From assembly GCA_937902125.1 (NCBI GenBank), contig CALDIB010000028.1, positions 1 to 15,525 on the forward strand: DNA of 15,525 nt, in the 5' to 3' direction. A program made the translations under genes and the position numbers. This DNA comes from an uncultured Treponema sp. (GTDB taxonomy: Bacteria > Spirochaetota > Spirochaetia > Treponematales > Treponemataceae). The notes under the pieces are model-generated. The model did not search any database. It saw only the letters and a list, made by a program, of their open reading frames with translations, and was not told the DNA's origin. Positions 5,938-14,155 of this stretch are shown here, piece by piece; the first letter of the stretch is position 1, and every line of letters starts with the position of its first letter.

Positions 5938-5967
5938 ATGGCAAAAGCGCTCAAAAGGCGCTATTAT
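5938..5967 (+). promoter_or_regulatory. Possible promoter of the symporter gene
   Basis: ATGGCA (5938-5943) and TATTAT (5962-5967) are 18 bases apart; the -35 box is weak. AGCGC (5946-5950) and GCGCT (5958-5962) form an inverted repeat inside the spacer that could be an operator. The -10 box lies one base before the ATG at 5969 and seven bases before the in-frame ATG at 5975. This is back to back with the lon promoter. Confidence 0.35.
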
Positions 5968-5968
5968 T

Positions 5969-7339
5969 ATGCGCATGAAAAAATTAACTTCTTCAGCAAT
6001 TTGGCTTTACGCCGTGGGACAGTTGGGCTGGCCGATTTTAAGCGGCCTTGTGGCTTCTTGGCTTGTGTATTTTTACCAACCCGACCAAAACGCCTTGCAA
6101 GAAGGAATGCGGCTTTTTGTTCCCCAAGGCCGCGTGGCTTTTGGAGCGCTTACGCTGGTGGGCTTGGCCACCGCTTTAGGCCGCCTTTTTGACGCCATAA
6201 CCGACCCCTTGGTGGGAAGCCTTTCGGACAACTGCCGCTCCAAATTGGGAAGGCGGATTCCCTTTTTGCGCCATTCCGCCATTCCCTTTGGTTTGGCCAC
6301 GGTCCTGATTTTTTGCGCGCCGGTTCAAAAAATAAGCGGCGTAAACACAGTCTGGCTTTTTTTCTTTGTTCTTTTGTATTATTTTTTGCTGACCTGCTAT
6401 TACACGCCATACACTTCCCTTATCGCGGAATTGGCAAAAAGCCAAGAAGAAAAGCTTAAGCTTTCAACTTGCATATCCCTGACATTCATAGTGGGAACCG
6501 CCATTTCTTATTTGGCGCCGGCGGTTTGGACGGCTTTCATTCAAGGCGGAATGGAGCGGGTGGCGGCAATGCGGCTGACCTTCGCCATATTTTCATGCTT
6601 GGCGGTTTGCTTTATGCTTGTTCCCGCCTTCGCCCTAAAAGAAAAGGATTATTGCCAAGAAGCGTCGCAGGAAAAAAGCGCCATGTTTTCTTCCCTTGCA
6701 AAAACTTTTTCAAACCGCGACTTTAGGATTTTTGCCGCGCAGGACGTTATTTATTGGTTTGCCCTGACCATGTTCCAAACAGGCCTTCCATTTTTTGTAA
6801 CTTCCCTTTTAAAATTGCCGGAAAGTTTCGCCACCCCCATGTTTGTGGGCCTTACCGCCGCCTCGCTTATTTTTTATTTGCCCGTGAACTTTTTGGCAAA
6901 AAAATTTGGAAAGAAAAAAATCGTTTTGGCGGCCTTCGCATTTTTTGCTTTGGACTTTTTGTTCACGGGCCTTTGCGGAGAGCCTCTTGGACTTTCCAAA
7001 AAAGCGCAAGCCGCTTTCATTGTTTTGGCGGCGGCCTTTCCCATGGCGGCCTTTGGCATTTTGCCCCAAGCGATGGTGGCTGACTTGGCGCAGGCGGAAA
7101 CCGCAAAGACAGGCCAAAACCGTTCAGGAATGTTTTTCGCGGCCAGAACCTTTGCCTTTAAGTTGGGACAAAGCGCGGCCATGCTTTCGTTCACAAGCCT
7201 TGCCACAATTTCCAGAGGGACAGGCTTGGGCTACAGGATTGTGGCCGTGACAGCTTCCGTCTGCTGCGTTTTGGGCGGAGTGATTTTGCTATTTTTTAAC
7301 GAAAAGAAAATTATGGGCGAACTTAACGACAGCCTTTAA
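5969..7339 (+). CDS. GPH-type (MelB-like) sugar:cation symporter of the major facilitator superfamily
   Basis: A 456-residue inner-membrane transporter with about twelve hydrophobic segments, the normal size for the glycoside-pentoside-hexuronide family. The family signature is clear at residues 71-100. It runs GRLFDAITDPLVGSLSDNCR and then SKLGRRIPF, with the conserved Asp residues that couple cation and sugar in MelB. A second-half cytoplasmic loop with KFGKKKIVL and the late segment PQAMVADLAQAE also fit. Substrate cannot be read from the sequence; a disaccharide, glycoside or uronide is likely. Two starts are possible: ATG 5969, or ATG 5975 (protein beginning MKKLTSS), which suits the predicted promoter better. 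AAAAGG at 5953-5958 is a weak RBS for 5969. The gene is divergent from lon and appears to stand alone. Confidence 0.88.
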   Translation: MRMKKLTSSAIWLYAVGQLGWPILSGLVASWLVYFYQPDQNALQEGMRLFVPQGRVAFGALTLVGLATALGRLFDAITDPLVGSLSDNCRSKLGRRIPFLRHSAIPFGLATVLIFCAPVQKISGVNTVWLFFFVLLYYFLLTCYYTPYTSLIAELAKSQEEKLKLSTCISLTFIVGTAISYLAPAVWTAFIQGGMERVAAMRLTFAIFSCLAVCFMLVPAFALKEKDYCQEASQEKSAMFSSLAKTFSNRDFRIFAAQDVIYWFALTMFQTGLPFFVTSLLKLPESFATPMFVGLTAASLIFYLPVNFLAKKFGKKKIVLAAFAFFALDFLFTGLCGEPLGLSKKAQAAFIVLAAAFPMAAFGILPQAMVADLAQAETAKTGQNRSGMFFAARTFAFKLGQSAAMLSFTSLATISRGTGLGYRIVAVTASVCCVLGGVILLFFNEKKIMGELNDSL

Positions 7340-7345
7340 TCCAAG

Positions 7346-7373
7346 CGCGCCGCTTATTGAGGCGCGAAAATTT
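7346..7373 (+). terminator. Hairpin between the convergent symporter and lptD genes
   Basis: CGCGCC (7346-7351) pairs with GGCGCG (7361-7366) around a 9-base loop, followed by AAAATTT. The tail is not a clean T run on either strand, so this is a modest terminator candidate serving the short gap between two gene 3' ends. Confidence 0.4.
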
Positions 7374-7384
7374 CATCCGCGCGC

Positions 7385-10300
7385 TCACTCGTCAGAGTCG
7401 CTTCCGTTAAGAACAAAGTCGCCGTATTTGTCCGCAATCTTTGTCTTGATGCTGTCCATGGGCCGCCAAACCACAGACAAAGAAAAGTACGGCGAAAAGT
7501 CGTAATGTCGGGCGCCGGAGTCTTCGGTGACAAGGCGGGGCGAAATTTTAAACTTCATGTTAAAGTCCCAGTCGTGCAAGTCGTGGGTCATTTGAATTAT
7601 AAATGACTTAAGCTTAAAGCCGCTGGACTTTCTCAAGTCTTCGTCGTCAAACCTAAAGCCGTTAATCAAGTCCACAAAAGGATTTGTCTCGCCGGGAATG
7701 CGGCCTGGGTGGCCGTCCGCGCTTTGAAAGTAACGGTAAATGACGTCGTTTCTAGACTCGGCGGCAATTTTTATGTAAAAGAGTTTGTTAAGTCTAAAAG
7801 TGATTGACGGCGTGAAAATAAAATAGGATTGCGTCGGCCTTATAAAGTCGTAGGAAATGCTTGTTGACAAGCCCGGAGTGACTTCGATTCTGTTTTTCCA
7901 AGCCTTGAATTTTTTGTTGGAGCTTGCGTAAGCCAAAGAAAACGAATAGGGCGAAAATTCCTTTTCGCTTCTGGCCACCCAGCCAGTTCCGTGGCTTGCC
8001 ACAGAGCCGTCGGCATTGTATTTGTCGCCATCAAAATCGTAGGTTGTCGTGTAGCGCATTATGTATGACGCTTGCAAGCCTCCGTAAGAAAGGGCCAGCT
8101 TCATTGCGTCATGCCGGCCTTCTTCCATCTCGTAATTATATGACTCGGTAAATTTCAACTTTGAGTCAAAAACAGAAAGCGACAAAGATTGCTTAAAAGG
8201 CTCTTTTTTCCAATTGGAATCGCTTGAACTGATTTTTGAAATTCCTGTTTCGCAAGAAAACGAAACGTAAGGAAAAATCAAATTCAAAGTTCCATAATAC
8301 TTGTCCACTTGCGGAGGAAGAGTGGCGGTCAGCGTCAAGCTTTGCTTAAATCGTTCGCCGTATTCGTTGGCGGCAATTGTGGCGCTCATCGTGTGCGCCG
8401 TGATTGAATCTTTGTTGGTCCAGTCAACGGTCAGGTAATCCCACTCGGGATTGTCCGCGTCTCCGATAAATTCCGTGCGAAGCCAATTTACGCTTGCGTT
8501 CCAAGAAAGCGCCGTGTCCTTAAAATGCCTAAAGTAAACCAAGGGTTTGAAGGTCACGGAATTGGAACCGTAAAGCTTTAGGTAGCTGGATTTGTAGTCG
8601 GTCAAAACAAGGTTGCTCTTTGACACGTCCGTGTAGCCGCCGTTGCTTCTTCCCGAAGCGTCCGTTTGATATGAAGAAATGTAAGGGTGCTTTTGGTAAT
8701 AAGGCTCAAACGAAAGGCTGTTTGAAATCGTAAAAAAGCTGTCGTAAAAACTTATTTTTGAATCCAAAGAAAGCGGCGTTTTTACTTGAATGTAAGAAGC
8801 CTTGGGCTTTGAAAAATCAAAGTCTTTTGAAGTGGCCAGCGGTTCCGAAGCGTAAGTGATTTGCGACGAAAAATCAGGAGAAAAAGAATATCCCAGAGAA
8901 TAAGAAAAAGGGGTCAGCTCGCTTTGAGACGGAAGAGAAAAAGACAAGTCAGGCAAAAGGCTTTCCTCCGACAAGTTTTGAGAAATAGCTTTTTGTTCCG
9001 TTCCTTTAGACTCACTTTTCTCTTCCAGTTTTTCTTCGCCGCTTTTTTCTTCGCCCAAAAAATTTGGCGCGGCCAACTCGGCGGCCAACTCTTTTTGGCT
9101 TTTCTTCATTCTGTTTCGGGTGATTGAAGTTGAATAAATTGTTCCTGAAATTCGTAAGCCGGTCTTTAATGGCGTTATGGTTGACGGAAAGAAAAATTTT
9201 CTGTTGGGCGTGTAATCCTTCCAGTTGTCCGAAGTCTCAGTGGCTGACAGGCCGCTAAAGGTCGCGGCCGCCTCGCCAAAAACAATCGACGAATTGAATG
9301 AATTTATCGAAAGCGAAGAAATGTAAGGCTTGACGCTTTCCGAAAGCGGAATTGCGCAAGAGGCGTCGCTGTTCCATGTAAAGGAATTGATTTCCGCGGC
9401 CTCTTGCTTTTGAAGTTCGGTCTTGGTGGAACCGTCCACGTTGGGATTGTTCAAAAGATAGCTGAACCAATCCATGGTTTCGTTGCGGTCGCCAAAGTCG
9501 TAGTTAAAGTACGGATCTGAATAAACAGGCAGCGACAGGGAGTAAGAAAAAGGCGCGGTTCCTGATATTTTTAGGTTGGCCTTATATCTAAACGGAATCC
9601 ATATTCCCATAAAGTTTGAGTCGTCCTTATATGTTTTTCCGCTGGCCGCGAATGAATGCCAAAATCCAGTGGACTGGTTTTGAAAGACCGTGTTTGAAAA
9701 TCCCAAAACCGCGCTTCCCTCAACGCCAGGAATTTGCGCCGCGCCCTTGTAAGCTCCAGCTATGCCAGTTGAAAAACCGATGTTGGTGTAATAGTCCAAC
9801 ATAAGCTTTAAATAGTTTGAGGCGTCGCCTTTGAACTCCGTGTCAAGATTGTGAAGAATCAAGCCTTCCCGTTCTTGCTCCATCAATTTTGAGGGTTTGA
9901 TCAAGCTAAAGTAGTCGCCCAAAATGTCGCTTTCTTTGTCTTCAGTAAAAGATGATTCGGAAGACTTTGTGTCCAAGGGCTTTCGGCCAATCAAATATGT
10001 TGTGGTCTGAAAAAAATAGCCGGCCCTGTTTCTGTAGCCAAACACAGGATTAAAAATAAGTTCGTCTTTTGGATAGTAAAAGGCCGGCAAATACAAAACG
10101 GGAACAGGGCCGACGTAAACCAAAGCATTTAAAAACGCGAACTCATTTCCGGGCAAAAGCCAAATGCGGCTGGCCTTAATCCGCCAATGAGGATTTTCGT
10201 CGTCGCAAAAAGTCAAGGAACCGTTCTTAAAAGAAATGGTTCCGCTGTCGTCCCGCGCGAACAAGTCGGACGCAACCGAAATCTTTGAGCCTGACGGCAA

Positions 10301-10744
10301 ATTTATGGCGTTGCTTTGCGCTTTTACAACGCGGGAGTTGTCAAAAACGCCTTCAAGCGTGGCGGTGTTGAACAAAAGGGAGTCGCTAGAAATGGTTTGC
10401 GTGGAGCCTGAACTTTCCGTTTGCTCAAGTTGAACGGCTCCTTCGGCAAAAAGCATGTCCCGCGCCCTGTTGTACGAAACTCTGTCGGCGCTGATTACAG
10501 TTTTGCTTCCGTTTTTTTCAACTGAAATTTTTACATTGCCCTCAAAAGTCAAAAGTTCGTCGCCGTTTTTTGGATCCTTTGAGTTTCCGCTTTTTAGCGC
10601 GTTCATTATAGTGATGACTGTTTTTTGCTCGCCGGATTTTTTTTCTCCTTCGTCTTTTTTGTCGGCGGAAAAAGCCGCGGCCGAAAAGAAAAAGGCCGCG
10701 AAGAGGAGAAGGACTGTTTTTTTTAGCGCCAATTTTTTAATCAT
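7385..10744 (-). CDS. lptD: LptD-like outer-membrane assembly protein (OstA family)
   Basis: A large 1119-residue protein with a signal peptide (cleavage near residue 27, AFSA/DKK). The N-terminal part (about 60-150) is an OstA/LptA-like periplasmic domain, seen in LLTFEGNVKISV, ISADRVSYNRARDMLFAEG and DSLLFNTATLEG. Residues 185-257 contain the LptD landmark HWRIKASRIWLLPGNEFAF, then VYVGPVPVLYLPAFYYPKDE. The rest is a Tyr/Ser/Phe-rich barrel of alternating strands. LptD passes lipopolysaccharide to the outer leaflet in Gram-negatives; T. pallidum, which lacks LPS, still has a homologue (TP0515), so the substrate here could be another glycolipid. Only three Cys were noted, so the E. coli disulfide pattern is not kept. 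A charged Glu/Lys/Ser insert at about 547-598 is unusual. It follows uvrA by 27 bases with a weak RBS, suggesting cotranscription. Length is well above the E. coli protein (about 780). Confidence 0.88.
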   Translation of the reverse strand: MIKKLALKKTVLLLFAAFFFSAAAFSADKKDEGEKKSGEQKTVITIMNALKSGNSKDPKNGDELLTFEGNVKISVEKNGSKTVISADRVSYNRARDMLFAEGAVQLEQTESSGSTQTISSDSLLFNTATLEGVFDNSRVVKAQSNAINLPSGSKISVASDLFARDDSGTISFKNGSLTFCDDENPHWRIKASRIWLLPGNEFAFLNALVYVGPVPVLYLPAFYYPKDELIFNPVFGYRNRAGYFFQTTTYLIGRKPLDTKSSESSFTEDKESDILGDYFSLIKPSKLMEQEREGLILHNLDTEFKGDASNYLKLMLDYYTNIGFSTGIAGAYKGAAQIPGVEGSAVLGFSNTVFQNQSTGFWHSFAASGKTYKDDSNFMGIWIPFRYKANLKISGTAPFSYSLSLPVYSDPYFNYDFGDRNETMDWFSYLLNNPNVDGSTKTELQKQEAAEINSFTWNSDASCAIPLSESVKPYISSLSINSFNSSIVFGEAAATFSGLSATETSDNWKDYTPNRKFFFPSTITPLKTGLRISGTIYSTSITRNRMKKSQKELAAELAAPNFLGEEKSGEEKLEEKSESKGTEQKAISQNLSEESLLPDLSFSLPSQSELTPFSYSLGYSFSPDFSSQITYASEPLATSKDFDFSKPKASYIQVKTPLSLDSKISFYDSFFTISNSLSFEPYYQKHPYISSYQTDASGRSNGGYTDVSKSNLVLTDYKSSYLKLYGSNSVTFKPLVYFRHFKDTALSWNASVNWLRTEFIGDADNPEWDYLTVDWTNKDSITAHTMSATIAANEYGERFKQSLTLTATLPPQVDKYYGTLNLIFPYVSFSCETGISKISSSDSNWKKEPFKQSLSLSVFDSKLKFTESYNYEMEEGRHDAMKLALSYGGLQASYIMRYTTTYDFDGDKYNADGSVASHGTGWVARSEKEFSPYSFSLAYASSNKKFKAWKNRIEVTPGLSTSISYDFIRPTQSYFIFTPSITFRLNKLFYIKIAAESRNDVIYRYFQSADGHPGRIPGETNPFVDLINGFRFDDEDLRKSSGFKLKSFIIQMTHDLHDWDFNMKFKISPRLVTEDSGARHYDFSPYFSLSVVWRPMDSIKTKIADKYGDFVLNGSDSDE

Positions 10745-10771
10745 TCAACTTTTTTCTATGCGATTTAAAAA

Positions 10772-13732
10772 CTACTTGGCCTTGGCTTTTTCCTTGGCGG
10801 CCAACAGGGTCTCCTTTACATAGCGACCCGTCCAAGAGCTTTCGCATTTTGCAATGTCTTCAGGCGTTCCCGCAAAGACAAGGTTTCCGCCGCCGCTTCC
10901 GCCTTCCGGCCCCAAGTCAATAAGCCAGTCCGCTTGGCAAATCACGTCAAGGTTGTGCTCAATCATAACGACGCTGTTTCCAGAATCCACCAAACGCTGA
11001 ATCACTCCCATCAGCTGCTTCACGTCCGCAAAGTGAAGGCCGGTCGTAGGCTCGTCCAAAATGTAAAGGGTCTTTCCCGTTCCCACTTTGCTAAGCTCGT
11101 TGGCAAGCTTGACCCGCTGGGCTTCTCCGCCGCTCAAGGTCAGCGCCGATTGGCCCAACTCAATGTATCCCAAGCCAACGGATTTCAAGGTTTCCAACTT
11201 TCGCGAAATGTGGGGAATGGAAACAAAAAAGTCGCAGGCTTCGTCAACCGTCATGTTCAATACGTCGTTTATGCTTTTTCCTTTGTAAAGAACGTCAAGA
11301 GTTTCTTTGTTGAATCTTTTTCCCCGGCAAACGTCGCACTGAATGTAAACGTCCGGCAAAAAGTTCATTTCTATTTGAATCGTTCCCGCGCCCTGACAGT
11401 TTTCGCAACGGCCGCCCTTTACGTTAAAGCTGAAACGGCCCGGCATGTAGCCCCGCGCCTTGCTTTCTGGCAACGACGCGAACAAGTCTCGGATTGCGTT
11501 GAACACGCCGATGTAAGTGGCGGGGTTTGAGCGGGGCGTTCTTCCGATAGGGCTTTGGTCAATGTTTATAACTTTGTCTATGGCGGACAAGCCCTCAATT
11601 TTTTCATGGGCGCCCACAGGATATTTTGTCCGCATGGTTTTGTTGGAGGCGGCCGGGTAAAGAATGTCGCTTAGCAAAGTTGACTTTCCGCTTCCCGAAA
11701 CGCCTGTGATGCAAACAAAAGTTCCCAAAGGAATTTGAACGTCGATGTTCTTTAGGTTGTGCTCCTTGGCGCCCACAAGACGCAAAAAGTTTCCGTTTCC
11801 CGGCCGCCGCTTTTTGGGAATGTCCATCCGCAAGGTTCCCGCCAAATATTGGCCGGTGACGCTTTGCTTTACTTTTGCCACTTGCTCGGGGCTTCCCGCC
11901 GCCACAACATTTCCGCCGTTCACGCCGGCGCCGGGGCCCATGTCAATAAGGTAGTCGGCGGTTCGCAAGGTTTGCTCGTCGTGCTCCACCACAATGACGG
12001 TGTTTCCTAAATCCCGCAAGGAAGTCAAAGTGTCAATCAAGCGCTGGTTGTCCCGCTGGTGCAAGCCAATGCTTGGTTCGTCCAAAATATACATCACGCC
12101 TGTAAGAGCGCTTCCAATTTGCGTGGCAAGCCTGATTCGCTGCGCCTCGCCGCCGCTCAAGGTTCCCGCGTTTCTGTCAAGGGTCAAATATTCAAGGCCC
12201 ACGTTCTTTAAGAAGTCAAGGCGGGAAGTTATTTCTTTTATGATTTGCGCGGCGATTTGCCTTTCAGTTTCCGAAAATTTTATTTTCTTAAAAAATTCGA
12301 TTGACTCCAAAACGCTGAGGCTTGTAAGTTCGATTATGTTTTTTCCGCCGACGGTAACGCCAAGAGCCTCGCGGCGAAGGCGCTTTCCTTTGCAAAGGGA
12401 GCATTCGCTGACGGACATAAATTTTTCTTCCATGCGTTCCCGCTGGGCTTCACCCCAGGCCTCGGCGTGCCGCCGCCTCATGTCGGCCATAACGCCAAGC
12501 CATGGCCGCTTGTATTCGGAATAGCCTTCGCCGCTTTGCTTTTGGTAAACCCAATGCAAAACTTTTTTTTCGTCGCCGTTCATCAAATAGTCAAACTGCT
12601 TTGCCGTCAACTTTTCAAGGGGCGTGTCCAATGAAAAATTTCCCGCCTCTGAAACGGCGGCAAACATGGAGCGGTTCCATTCGCTGTCAGGATTGTAAAA
12701 AGCCAAGCCGCCTTCGTTAAAGGACTTTGACTTGTCGGGAATAATTTTGGCCAAATCCCATTCCATTTTTTGTCCGATGCCGGTGCATTCTGGACAAGCG
12801 CCAAAAGGATTGTTAAAAGAAAAAAGGCGGGGCTGCAATTCGGGAATCGAGATTCCGCAGTCGGGGCAGGCGTTTTTTTGACTGAAGAAAACTTCCTGCT
12901 CTATGTAGTCCTTTGAGCTGTCAACGCTGATTCCCTTTGCGGAAAGTTCCGCCATGACGCGCTCGTAGCCTTCTTCGCCTTTTTGAACGCGGCGCAAAAC
13001 TATGACAATTCCGTTTGAAGAATTTAAGGCGGTTTCCAAAGAGTCGGCCAAGCGCTTTCTGATTCCGTCCTTTAAGACAATGCGATCGATGACCATTTCT
13101 ATAGTGTGCTTTTTTTGCTTGTCAAGCTTTACGCTTTCGTCAAGGTCGGTCATGATTCCGTCAATGCGGGCGCGAACAAAGCCGGCCTTGCGAGCGTCGT
13201 CAAAAACTTTTGCGTGCTCGCCTTTTTTTCCGCGAATGACAGGAGACAAAATTGTAAGGCGCTCGCCTTCTTTCCAAGACAAAATGGCGTCGATGATTTG
13301 GTCAACGCTTTGCTCGTTGATTTCCCGGCCGCAATTGGGGCAGTGCGCTTTTCCGATGCGGGCGAAAAGCAAGCGGTAGTAGTCGTAGATTTCAGTGACC
13401 GTTCCAACTGTGGAGCGGGGATTGTTGCGGGTTGTTTTTTGCTCTATTGAAATGGCGGGGCTAAGTCCTTCTATCAAGTCAACGTCAGGCTTGTCCATGG
13501 CGCCCATGAATTGCCGCGCGTAACTTGAAAGGCTTTCCATATAACGCCGCTGGCCTTCGGCAAAAAGCGTGTCAAAGGCCAAGGAAGACTTTCCGCTTCC
13601 CGACAAGCCGCTAATAACCACAAGCTTGTTTCGCGGCAAATCAACGCTGACATTTTTTAAGTTGTGCTCTCTCGCTCCGCGAACAGAGATCGTCTGAGCG
13701 CGGGAACCGTCATTTTTCTTCGATCCAGCCAT
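10772..13732 (-). CDS. uvrA: Excinuclease ABC subunit A (UvrA)
   Basis: The damage-recognition ATPase of nucleotide excision repair, which loads UvrB on distorted DNA. From the ATG at 13732 it has 986 residues (E. coli 940). Both ABC modules are complete. Walker A motifs are GLSGSGKS (42-49) and GVSGSGKS (677-684). Signatures are LSGGEAQR (525-532 and 866-873). Walker B motifs are ILDEP (549-553 and 891-895). Two zinc modules are intact: CPDC with CPEC (289-316) and CENC with CDVC (776-802). The open frame extends to a TTG at 13804, and an ATG lies at 13753. A TATAAT at 13747-13742 sits between them and the chosen ATG, which is followed directly by the conserved SVRGAREHNL region. It is the first gene of a minus-strand pair with lptD. 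Confidence 0.96.
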   Translation of the reverse strand: MAGSKKNDGSRAQTISVRGAREHNLKNVSVDLPRNKLVVISGLSGSGKSSLAFDTLFAEGQRRYMESLSSYARQFMGAMDKPDVDLIEGLSPAISIEQKTTRNNPRSTVGTVTEIYDYYRLLFARIGKAHCPNCGREINEQSVDQIIDAILSWKEGERLTILSPVIRGKKGEHAKVFDDARKAGFVRARIDGIMTDLDESVKLDKQKKHTIEMVIDRIVLKDGIRKRLADSLETALNSSNGIVIVLRRVQKGEEGYERVMAELSAKGISVDSSKDYIEQEVFFSQKNACPDCGISIPELQPRLFSFNNPFGACPECTGIGQKMEWDLAKIIPDKSKSFNEGGLAFYNPDSEWNRSMFAAVSEAGNFSLDTPLEKLTAKQFDYLMNGDEKKVLHWVYQKQSGEGYSEYKRPWLGVMADMRRRHAEAWGEAQRERMEEKFMSVSECSLCKGKRLRREALGVTVGGKNIIELTSLSVLESIEFFKKIKFSETERQIAAQIIKEITSRLDFLKNVGLEYLTLDRNAGTLSGGEAQRIRLATQIGSALTGVMYILDEPSIGLHQRDNQRLIDTLTSLRDLGNTVIVVEHDEQTLRTADYLIDMGPGAGVNGGNVVAAGSPEQVAKVKQSVTGQYLAGTLRMDIPKKRRPGNGNFLRLVGAKEHNLKNIDVQIPLGTFVCITGVSGSGKSTLLSDILYPAASNKTMRTKYPVGAHEKIEGLSAIDKVINIDQSPIGRTPRSNPATYIGVFNAIRDLFASLPESKARGYMPGRFSFNVKGGRCENCQGAGTIQIEMNFLPDVYIQCDVCRGKRFNKETLDVLYKGKSINDVLNMTVDEACDFFVSIPHISRKLETLKSVGLGYIELGQSALTLSGGEAQRVKLANELSKVGTGKTLYILDEPTTGLHFADVKQLMGVIQRLVDSGNSVVMIEHNLDVICQADWLIDLGPEGGSGGGNLVFAGTPEDIAKCESSWTGRYVKETLLAAKEKAKAK

Positions 13733-13741
13733 AATTCTACT

Positions 13742-13770
13742 ATTATAGCGCATAAGGAATATTTCCGCAA
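13742..13770 (-). promoter_or_regulatory. Promoter of uvrA (and probably lptD), very short leader
   Basis: On the minus strand TTGCGG (13770-13765) and a perfect TATAAT (13747-13742) are 17 bases apart. Nine bases separate the -10 box from the ATG, so a leader of about three bases or fewer is predicted. No SD sequence precedes this ATG. No SOS-like operator was recognised. Confidence 0.6.
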
Positions 13771-14040
13771 GCGAAGCGTTGCGGCTTACGCGGCTAATGA
13801 ACAATTTTAGTAAAGAAGGAATAAGTTTTGCCGCTCTTTTGCTAGAGGCATTTTATTAAAATATCCGCTTTCGCGGACTGCCCAACCCCAAACCTTTTCC
13901 CAAACCAAAAAAGCGTCCTGCAACCTATAAGCCGCCCGCCTAATACCAAAACCTTTTCCCAAACCAAACCGGACCATTTTTGTCTTGCAAGCCAAGACAC
14001 GAGCGGCACCATACTTCCGTTTAGTCATTTTTTTTAAAAA
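13771..14040. other. Intergenic stretch without a supported gene
   Basis: About 380 bases separate the uvrA promoter from the next start codon. Long open frames cross it on both strands, but they are extensions of neighbouring frames, lack an RBS and have repetitive, gene-unlike translations. The stretch contains a 20-base direct repeat (see 13890-13968) and a small CCGC/GCGG hairpin near 13865-13876. I see no tRNA or known RNA. Confidence 0.5.
13890..13968. repeat. Pair of 20-base direct repeats, 59 bases apart
   Basis: AAACCTTTTCCCAAACCAAA occurs exactly at 13890-13909 and at 13949-13968. The copies lie in the gap between the divergent uvrA promoter and the outer-membrane gene. On the minus strand they read as a G-rich TTTGGTTTGGGAAAAGGTTT. 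Two copies at this spacing could be binding sites or the remnant of a small duplication. Confidence 0.7.
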
Positions 14041-14043
14041 AAA

Positions 14044-14081
14044 CGCAAAATTTTGCGCGAAAGTTTTAAATAACTTGTTAT
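14044..14081 (+). promoter_or_regulatory. Promoter of the outer-membrane protein gene with overlapping perfect palindrome
   Basis: TTGCGC (14053-14058) and TGTTAT (14076-14081) are 17 bases apart and would give a leader of about 68 bases. CGCAAAATTTTGCG (14044-14057) is a perfect 14-base palindrome overlapping the -35 box, in the position of a repressor operator. A strong AAGGGAGG at 14139-14146 lies nine bases before the ATG at 14156. Confidence 0.5.
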
Positions 14082-14155
14082 TTTTGCCGGAAAAATCGCG
14101 AAATTCGCCCTTTTTTAAAAAACGACTCTCTAAAAAAAAGGGAGGTTTTTTCATT

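Noticed and set aside
5894..5944. Upstream extension of lon to a TTG at 5944
   Set aside because: The extra 17 codons contain the predicted promoter, have no RBS, and the added residues do not resemble Lon N-termini.
5946..5962. CIRCE/HrcA-type heat-shock operator in front of lon
   Set aside because: Only a 5-bp inverted repeat around 7 bases, without the CIRCE sequence (TTAGCACTC-type arms).
13733..13804. Upstream extension of uvrA to TTG 13804 or ATG 13753
   Set aside because: A perfect TATAAT with a 17-base-spaced -35 box lies inside the extension, and the conserved UvrA sequence begins shortly after the ATG at 13732. The ATG at 13753 cannot be fully excluded.
13890..13968. CRISPR array
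   Set aside because: Only two copies with one 39-base interval, no cas genes, and no leader.
13985..14155. Extension of the hybrid frame upstream of 14156
   Set aside because: The strong AAGGGAGG and signal peptide place the start at 14156. The extension is Lys/Phe-rich translation of A/T tracts and covers the promoter.
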